Shown in pieces: positions 59,174-64,000 of a stretch of DNA of 64,000 nucleotides. Each line of letters starts with the position of its first letter. Positions within the stretch are counted from its first letter, which is position 1. The stretch covers positions 1 through 64,000 of the forward strand of contig NZ_FZOB01000003.1 in NCBI RefSeq assembly GCF_900188395.1. The letters are read 5' to 3'. This DNA comes from Desulfurobacterium atlanticum (GTDB lineage Bacteria > Aquificota > Aquificia > Desulfurobacteriales > Desulfurobacteriaceae). The notes beneath the pieces are model-generated. The model searched no databases, was not told the origin of the DNA, and worked only from the letters and a program-made list of their open reading frames with translations. The position numbers and the translations under genes were made by a program.

Positions 59174-60898
59174 ATGGCAAAAAGAGTTGTGATTGACCCG
59201 ATTACAAGGATAGAGGGTCACTTGAGAATAGAAGTAGAAGTTAAAGACGGGCGAGTTGTTGATGCTTACTCTTCTGCTCAGATGTGGAGAGGTATTGAAA
59301 ATATTATAAAGGGAAGAAAGGCGGATGATGCGTGGATGTTTGCCCAGAGAACCTGTGGTGTTTGTACAACAGTTCACGCTATGGCTTCTGTAAGGTCTGT
59401 TGAAAATGCACTTAGACTGGAAATTCCTTACAACGCTCAGATGGTTAGAAACCTTATTATCGCTTCCCACTCATTACAGGACCATATAGTTCATTTCTAC
59501 CATCTGACAGCACTTGATTGGGTTGATATAGTTTCAGCTTTAAAAGCTGACCCGAAAAAAGCTGCTGCTATTGCTGAAACCTATCAAGACTGGAAACTTA
59601 ACGGTGCATCTGTATTTAAAGCTGTTCAGGAAAAGCTTAAAAAGTTTGTAGCTTCCGGTCAGCTTGGTCCGTTTGCAAGCGGATACTGGGGACATCCTGC
59701 GATGAAACTTCCTCCAGAAGTTAATCTTATTGCGGTTACTCACTATCTCCAGGCTCTTGATTATCAGAGAAAAGCTTGCCAGGCTGTTGCTATACTTGGT
59801 GGTAAAAACCCACACATTCAGAACCTTGCTGTTGGTGGTGTTTCTACTGCTATCAATCCTGATAACGTTGCCACACTTAACATGGAAAGACTTTACTATA
59901 TCAAGCAACTTCTTGAAGAGATAAGGGACTTTGTTCAAAACTGTTACTTCCCAGACTGTATGGCTATTTCTGCTTTCTATAAAGAGTGGCTTAACTACGG
60001 TAAAACAGGGGAATACTATCTTTCTGTTCCTGAGCTTCCACAGGATACAAAAGGCGAGGTGTTTGATATTCCTGGTGGAACTGTTATTAACGGTCAGGTT
60101 AAACAGATTAAGAGCTTCTATGATCCGTACTTTATTAACAATGTTGCTGAGAATATTACTCATGCGTGGTATGATGGAGATTGGACAAGGCATCCTTGGG
60201 AAGAGGAAACAGTGCCAAAATACACAGGATTTAAAGCTGATGGCACAGTAGATGAGAAAGGTAAATATTCATGGTCAAAGACACCTGTATTTAAGGTTGG
60301 TAACGACTATGTTCCGATGGAAGTAGGTCCTCTCTCAATGATTCTTGTTGGGTACCTTACAGGGCATAAATTAACAAGAAAATGGACTGACAAAGCCCTT
60401 AATATGATAAGCAGCATTGCTAAAACAGAAGTTACTATTGAGAATCTCAAGTCAACAGCAGGTAGAAATATCGCAAGGGCTATCAGGGCTGCAATGATGG
60501 CAGACCTTGCACTTAAGCAGTGGGAGCAGCTTGTTGATAATATTGGAAGGGGAGACCTTGAAATATTCAATCCACCTTCCTATCCAAAAGGTGAAATCAG
60601 AGGTTGCGGATTCCATGAAGCACCTCGTGGTGTTCTTTCTCACTGGTCTGTTGTTCACAACGGTGGCATAATGAAAAACTATCAGGAAGTTGTTCCTTCT
60701 ACCTGGAACGCAGGTCCAAGGGACAGCAAAGGACGCAGATGTCCTTATGAGTCTGCACTTATTGGTAATCCTGTTGCCGAACCTGAGAAACCTCTTGAAG
60801 TTTTAAGAACAGTTCACTCTTTTGACCCATGTATCGCGTGTGCTGTTCACATGATTGACCCTGAAGGTAAAGAGATAGTTAAAGTTAAAGCTCTGTAA
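59174..60898 (+). CDS. hynB: NiFe hydrogenase large subunit
   Basis: A 574-residue catalytic subunit. The L1 motif RTCGVCTTVHA near residue 59 and the L2 motif DPCIACAVH near residue 551 provide the four Cys that hold the Ni-Fe site. A 15-residue tail after the final His (starting MIDPEG) is the peptide that a maturation protease removes after metal insertion; the likely protease gene is at 61737. DPITRIEGHLRIEV opens the protein as in all group 1 enzymes. An operon with hynA and the cytochrome b. Confidence 0.97.
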   Translation: MAKRVVIDPITRIEGHLRIEVEVKDGRVVDAYSSAQMWRGIENIIKGRKADDAWMFAQRTCGVCTTVHAMASVRSVENALRLEIPYNAQMVRNLIIASHSLQDHIVHFYHLTALDWVDIVSALKADPKKAAAIAETYQDWKLNGASVFKAVQEKLKKFVASGQLGPFASGYWGHPAMKLPPEVNLIAVTHYLQALDYQRKACQAVAILGGKNPHIQNLAVGGVSTAINPDNVATLNMERLYYIKQLLEEIRDFVQNCYFPDCMAISAFYKEWLNYGKTGEYYLSVPELPQDTKGEVFDIPGGTVINGQVKQIKSFYDPYFINNVAENITHAWYDGDWTRHPWEEETVPKYTGFKADGTVDEKGKYSWSKTPVFKVGNDYVPMEVGPLSMILVGYLTGHKLTRKWTDKALNMISSIAKTEVTIENLKSTAGRNIARAIRAAMMADLALKQWEQLVDNIGRGDLEIFNPPSYPKGEIRGCGFHEAPRGVLSHWSVVHNGGIMKNYQEVVPSTWNAGPRDSKGRRCPYESALIGNPVAEPEKPLEVLRTVHSFDPCIACAVHMIDPEGKEIVKVKAL

Positions 60899-60903
60899 TT
60901 TTC

Positions 60904-60919
60904 GGGGGCTAATGCCCCC
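60904..60919 (+). other. Hairpin inside the hydrogenase operon
   Basis: GGGGGC-TAAT-GCCCCC follows the large-subunit stop. It lacks a T run, so it may protect the mRNA end or lower downstream expression rather than terminate. Confidence 0.6.
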
Positions 60920-60943
60920 TAACTTCCTCAAGGAGGGAAACCT

Positions 60944-61603
60944 ATGGCAGGTCATGGAAAAGATTATGAAAAAGTTTATGTGTGGAGTGTTCTTTTAAGG
61001 GTTTACCACTGGGTGTTTGCACTTTCTATATTTGTGTTAATTGCTACCGGGCTTTACATTAACTGGCCCTGGACAAATACATGGATGGAAGGAAGCCACC
61101 AGTGGACTATGGCTATTATGAGATATATCCACTACGTTGCCGGTATGCTTTTTACAATGGCTGTGATTGCCAGAATATATCTCTGGTTCTTTGGTAATAA
61201 ATATGAGAAAGTGTGGGACTTTGCTCCTATAACACCAAGAAATATAAAAAATATGATAACAACAGCTTTTTACTATGCTTACCTTACAGATAGCCACGAG
61301 CACAGAACCGGTCACAACGCGATGGCGGGAATGTCATACGTTATGACAATCCTTCTTGCAGTTGTTCAGTTTATTACCGGCTTCTATCTCCTCTATCCTG
61401 AAAGTAGTTTCTTTGTTAGTCTTGGTTCCATCTTCGGGACTCAGCAAACTGCAAGATTTATTCACCACATTCTTAACTGGTACTTTGCTATCTTTGCCGC
61501 TGTTCACATCTATATCGCTTCCTGGAACGATATAAGAAGTCCTGAAGGGTTAATATCTTCTATTTTCTCAGGTTACAAGTTTTTCCCAAAAGACCATCAC
61601 TAA
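60944..61603 (+). CDS. Hydrogenase cytochrome b subunit
   Basis: A 219-residue membrane protein with four helices. Histidines expected to bind two hemes sit in VLLRVYHWVFALSIF, MRYIHYVAG, and FIHHILNWYFAIFAAVHIY. The family (HyaC/HupC/HydC) takes electrons from the small subunit and reduces quinone, feeding respiration. It starts with AAGGAGGG before ATG. A terminator follows, closing the structural operon. Confidence 0.92.
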   Translation: MAGHGKDYEKVYVWSVLLRVYHWVFALSIFVLIATGLYINWPWTNTWMEGSHQWTMAIMRYIHYVAGMLFTMAVIARIYLWFFGNKYEKVWDFAPITPRNIKNMITTAFYYAYLTDSHEHRTGHNAMAGMSYVMTILLAVVQFITGFYLLYPESSFFVSLGSIFGTQQTARFIHHILNWYFAIFAAVHIYIASWNDIRSPEGLISSIFSGYKFFPKDHH

Positions 61604-61632
61604 AATTTCAAAAAGTGGTATATAATAATAAA

Positions 61633-61658
61633 GGGGGAGTTAGCTCCCCCTTATTTTA
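61633..61658 (+). terminator. Terminator of the hydrogenase structural operon
   Basis: GGGGGAG-TTAG-CTCCCCC with flanking AA and a T-rich run TTATTTTATTTT; a strong Rho-independent terminator that separates the structural genes from the maturation genes. Confidence 0.88.
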
Positions 61659-61736
61659 TTTTGGGTGCATTGATAAAGTTCTTTAATCTAAAAGGTACTT
61701 TTTGAATGTATCAATAAAACCGTTAAAGGAGAGCTT

Positions 61737-62267
61737 ATGGAAAAGATTGGAATTATGGGTGTTGGTAATATTCTTCTTGGGGATGAGGGGTTTGGTGTTC
61801 ATTTTATAGAGAGGTTAAGAAAAAAGTACGAGTTTCCTGAAAATGTTGAGCTTATAGATGGGGGAACTGCAGGGATATTTCTATCTCCACTTATAGACTA
61901 CATTAAAAAGATGATAATCATTGATGTTGTTGCTGTTGATGCTGAGCCGGGTTCTATATTTGTTTATGATAAAGAGGATTTTTTTATAGATAGATTACCT
62001 GTAAAACTTTCTCCGCACCAGATAGGACTTCAGGAAGTTTTATTTCTAAACGATATGAAAGGTTCAGCACCGGAATATTTAAAACTTATCGGTATTGTTC
62101 CAAAGTCTCTTGATGCAAAAACTGAACTTTCTCCAGAGCTTGAAAGTAAAATGGATGAGGTGGAGAAGCTTGTTCTTGAAGAGCTTAAAAAGTTAGGTGT
62201 TGAACCGATACCTAAAAAAGAAATTGATGGTGAAAAGATGTGGTGGGAGAAAAAGAAGGAGGTTTAA
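61737..62267 (+). CDS. Hydrogenase maturation endopeptidase
   Basis: A 176-residue protease of the HyaD/HupD family. GVGNILLGDEGFGVHFIERL near residue 8 has the metal-binding Glu/Asp, VELIDGGTAGIFL and IIIDVVAVDAEPGS hold the other Asp, and SPHQIGLQEVLFL holds the His. It removes the tail of the large subunit. A promoter may lie at about 61670-61730, though I see no clear pair. It overlaps nothing: hypC starts 2 bases after its stop. Confidence 0.93.
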   Translation: MEKIGIMGVGNILLGDEGFGVHFIERLRKKYEFPENVELIDGGTAGIFLSPLIDYIKKMIIIDVVAVDAEPGSIFVYDKEDFFIDRLPVKLSPHQIGLQEVLFLNDMKGSAPEYLKLIGIVPKSLDAKTELSPELESKMDEVEKLVLEELKKLGVEPIPKKEIDGEKMWWEKKKEV

Positions 62268-62269
62268 AC

Positions 62270-62521
62270 ATGTGTGTTGGTGTTCCGATGAAAATAGTTG
62301 AGATAAATTATCCGATGGCGGTTGCAGAAGCTAAAGGGGTTAAGAGAAATATAAATCTTATGCTTATACCTGAAGATGAGATAAAGGTTGGTGATTATGT
62401 TATGGTGCATGTGGGAAGTGCTATTGAAGTTATAAGTGAGCAGGCAGCGGCGGAAATATGGGAAGCTCTTGATGAGGTTCTTGCACTGATGGAAGGGGAA
62501 GAGGATTCTAAAGATGCATGA
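62270..62521 (+). CDS. hypC: Hydrogenase maturation chaperone HypC
   Basis: A protein of 83 residues. It begins MCVGVPMKI, giving the essential Cys2 that binds the Fe(CN)2CO precursor with HypD. NLMLIPEDEIKVGDYVMVHVGSAIEVI is the family core. A strong AAGGAGG site selects ATG 62270 over an earlier ATG at 62240, which would bury the required N-terminal Cys. It overlaps hypA by 8 bases. Confidence 0.95.
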   Translation: MCVGVPMKIVEINYPMAVAEAKGVKRNINLMLIPEDEIKVGDYVMVHVGSAIEVISEQAAAEIWEALDEVLALMEGEEDSKDA

Positions 62522-62864
62522 AACATCCCTTGTTATAGGAATGCTTGAAAAGATTACAGAGATTGCAGAGAAAGAAAACGCAAAGAAGGTTTTAAAAGTG
62601 AAAGTGAAAATAGGTAAGCTTTCTGGTGTTGTTATTGATTCGTTTAAGTTTGCATTTGATACAATGAAAAGAGAGTTTCCTTTTACAGAAAATGCAGTTC
62701 TTGAGATAGTTGAAGTTCCTGCAGTTTATAGATGTTTTGATTGCGGTAAGGAGTTTGAAACTGAAACTGCCTATTTTCCGGAGTGTCCTTATTGTAAATC
62801 TTTTAATATTACAATCGTATCTGGCGAGGAACTGCAAATTGTTGACCTTGAAATAGATGTTTAG
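62514..62864 (+). CDS. hypA: Nickel metallochaperone HypA
   Basis: A 116-residue protein with the MHETSLV start (His2 binds Ni) and a zinc site CFDCGKEF...CPYCKS near residues 73-97. KVKIGKLSGVVIDSFKFAFD matches the family middle. It places nickel into the large subunit with HypB. The overlap with hypC is 8 bases. Confidence 0.95.
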   Translation: MHETSLVIGMLEKITEIAEKENAKKVLKVKVKIGKLSGVVIDSFKFAFDTMKREFPFTENAVLEIVEVPAVYRCFDCGKEFETETAYFPECPYCKSFNITIVSGEELQIVDLEIDV

Positions 62865-62873
62865 GAGGAGAAG

Positions 62874-63617
62874 ATGTGTGATGTTTGTGGATGTGGAACA
62901 GATTCACATAACCATAATCATGAGCACACTCATGAGAGTGTTAAAACTGTGAAACTTGAAGAGAGTCTTTTAAAAGAGAATGACAGGATTGCTCAGGAGA
63001 ACAGGAAGCATTTTGATGATAAAAATCTTTTGGCTGTAAACCTTATAAGTTCTCCCGGTTCTGGAAAGACAACGCTTCTTGAGAAAACGATAGAAATGCT
63101 GAAAGGTAAATATACAATAGGTGTGCTTGAAGGAGACATAGAGACAGAGAGAGATGCTGAAAGGGTAAGGGCAAAGGGTGCTTACGCTGTTCAGCTTACA
63201 ACAGGTGGTGCGTGCCATCTTGAAGCTCCGCTTGTTCATAAAGGGTTTCATGCTCTTGAACATCAGCTTAAAGAGGGAGAAGAGCTTGATGTTCTTTTTA
63301 TAGAAAATGTAGGAAATCTTGTTTGTCCTACTTCTTTTGACCTTGGAGAGCATTTAAGGGTTGTTCTTGTTTCTGTGCCAGAAGGTCCTGATAAACCTGC
63401 GAAGTATCCGAAAGCGTTTAGGACGGCTGATGTTTTTATAATTTCAAAGATAGATCTTCTTCCCTACTTTGATTTTGATGTTGAGAAAGTTAAGAAGGAA
63501 GCTCTTTCTCTTAATCCAAAACTTAAGATTTTTACCATCTCAACGGTTACAGGTGAAGGGATGGAGGAGTGGATTAAGTATCTTGAGGAGCTTATAAGGA
63601 ATAAAAAAGGTACCTAA
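62874..63617 (+). CDS. hypB: Nickel GTPase HypB
   Basis: A 247-residue SIMIBI-class GTPase. The N-terminus is CDVCGCG followed by a short His-rich stretch (HNHNHEHTHE), which can bind or store Ni. NLISSPGSGKTTLLEK near residue 57 is the P-loop; ENVGNLVCPTSFDLGEH, SVPEGPDKPAKYP and ISKIDLL follow in the usual order. It is the last gene of the maturation operon, 9 bases after hypA. Confidence 0.96.
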   Translation: MCDVCGCGTDSHNHNHEHTHESVKTVKLEESLLKENDRIAQENRKHFDDKNLLAVNLISSPGSGKTTLLEKTIEMLKGKYTIGVLEGDIETERDAERVRAKGAYAVQLTTGGACHLEAPLVHKGFHALEHQLKEGEELDVLFIENVGNLVCPTSFDLGEHLRVVLVSVPEGPDKPAKYPKAFRTADVFIISKIDLLPYFDFDVEKVKKEALSLNPKLKIFTISTVTGEGMEEWIKYLEELIRNKKGT

Positions 63618-63618
63618 C

Positions 63619-63645
63619 GGTAAGGGATTACCCTTGCCTTTTTAC
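63619..63645 (+). terminator. Terminator of the hyp operon
   Basis: GGTAAGGG-ATTA-CCCTTGCC (8-base stem with one G-T pair) and TTTTTA follow the hypB stop at once. Confidence 0.88.
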
Positions 63646-63678
63646 TTTTTCAATATATATTTTTCATCTGAAATTTCT

Positions 63679-63755
63679 GCCCACGTGGCTCAGGAGGTTA
63701 GAGCGCACCCTTGGTAAGGGTGAGGTCGGCGGTTCAACTCCGCCCGTGGGCACCA
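63679..63755 (+). tRNA. tRNA-Thr(GGT)
   Basis: A standard 77-base tRNA with a GCCCACG/CGTGGGC acceptor stem, anticodon loop TTGGTAA (anticodon GGT), GGTTCAACTCC T-arm and encoded CCA. Confidence 0.95.
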
Positions 63756-63777
63756 CCTAAAAATAAAAGAGGGGATT

Positions 63778-64000
63778 TTGAAAGTAGTTGCTCACAGGGG
63801 AGCTTCCTTTTACGCACCTGAAAATACATTTGCTGCTTTTTTTCTTGCTGTTTCTCAGGGTGCTGATGGTATAGAGATGGATGTTCATATAACAAAGGAT
63901 GGGGAAGTTGTTGTTATTCACGATAAAACTACTGAAAGGGTGGGAGATAGGTATTTTGAAGTTTCTGAAATTAGCTGGAACGAACTTAAAAAGGTTGATG
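63778..64000 (+). CDS. Second glycerophosphodiester phosphodiesterase, 5' part
   Basis: The open frame from TTG 63778 (GAGGGG site before it) runs off the window after 74 codons. [17 protein letters not shown] (HRG..PENT), [21 protein letters not shown] (E-D, His-Asp) and ERVGD are the complete N-terminal GDPD signature. It has the normal HRG, unlike the GDPD at 27599, which has HNG. No signal peptide is visible. The two paralogues may serve different substrates. Confidence 0.9.
   Translation, partial: MKVVAHRGASFYAPENTFAAFFLAVSQGADGIEMDVHITKDGEVVVIHDKTTERVGDRYFEVSEISWNELKKVD

Overview
The window looks like chromosome of a thermophilic, hydrogen-oxidising, anaerobic or microaerophilic Gram-negative bacterium, most likely an Aquificota member near Desulfurobacteriaceae. 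That placement is inferred from the gene set, not from a search: a Tat-exported membrane-bound NiFe hydrogenase with its cytochrome b and maturation genes, an octaheme cytochrome c, superoxide reductase, a two-gene MetVF methylenetetrahydrofolate reductase, a minimal SufCB pair, FabK in place of FabI, LpxI and TonB-dependent uptake (hence an outer membrane). Coding is dense, with many 1-20 base gene overlaps and AT-rich third positions. No stretch longer than about 300 bases lacks a gene.

Layout. 1-90: end of a 5S rRNA. 115-7715 (minus): one tight run with a KamA-family aminomutase, a BtuFCD-like ABC importer, a BtuB-like receptor, a CitE-like lyase and a CPBP protease, preceded by an aquaporin. 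7900-8179: three tRNAs (Ser-GCT, Lys-TTT, Ser-TGA). 8312-16040 (minus): an ACR3/BASS-type transporter, a FetB-like permease, HypE, CdsA, UppS, MetF, MetV and two SurA-like periplasmic proteins. 16186-21476 (plus): a housekeeping operon yceD-rpmF-plsX-fabH-fabK-ribH-nusB-lpxI. 21571-23146: a coiled-coil protein, a small proline-rich protein and a PL7 alginate-lyase-like protein. 23261-28294: a Ugp-like ABC importer with a glycerophosphodiesterase, behind a possible Pho-type direct repeat. 28300-31176 (minus): an MBL-fold hydrolase, CoaD and GpmI.

31351-43597 is an accessory defence island on the plus strand. It holds a PLD-SNF2 helicase and an Eco57I-type methylase with a RelE-like toxin-antitoxin pair between them; a three-gene unit made of a split beta-rich gene (canonical A AAA AAA slippery heptamer), a SIR2-like protein and a small protein with an E2/UBC-like pattern plus a SEC-C zinc motif; then VapBC, MNT with a broken HEPN partner, and MazEF. 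The SIR2/E2-like unit is the best candidate here for an undescribed system.

43705-47967 (minus): an unusual radical SAM protein, a CPA2 antiporter and its KTN-USP regulator. 48159-50223 (plus): sufC, a short sufB and superoxide reductase. 50866-54261: a CsoR-family repressor with a clear palindromic operator and a Tyr at the usual His ligand (suggesting persulfide rather than copper sensing), followed by a large FAD/Fe-S oxidoreductase with a methionine-rich tail. 54334-57793: a FadL-type porin, Bcp and the octaheme cytochrome. 58059-63617: the hydrogenase structural operon (small and large subunits, cytochrome b) behind a near-consensus promoter, then the endopeptidase-hypC-hypA-hypB maturation operon. 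The window closes with tRNA-Thr and the start of a second glycerophosphodiesterase. Together the right-hand genes would take electrons from periplasmic H2 into the quinone pool and on to periplasmic cytochromes.
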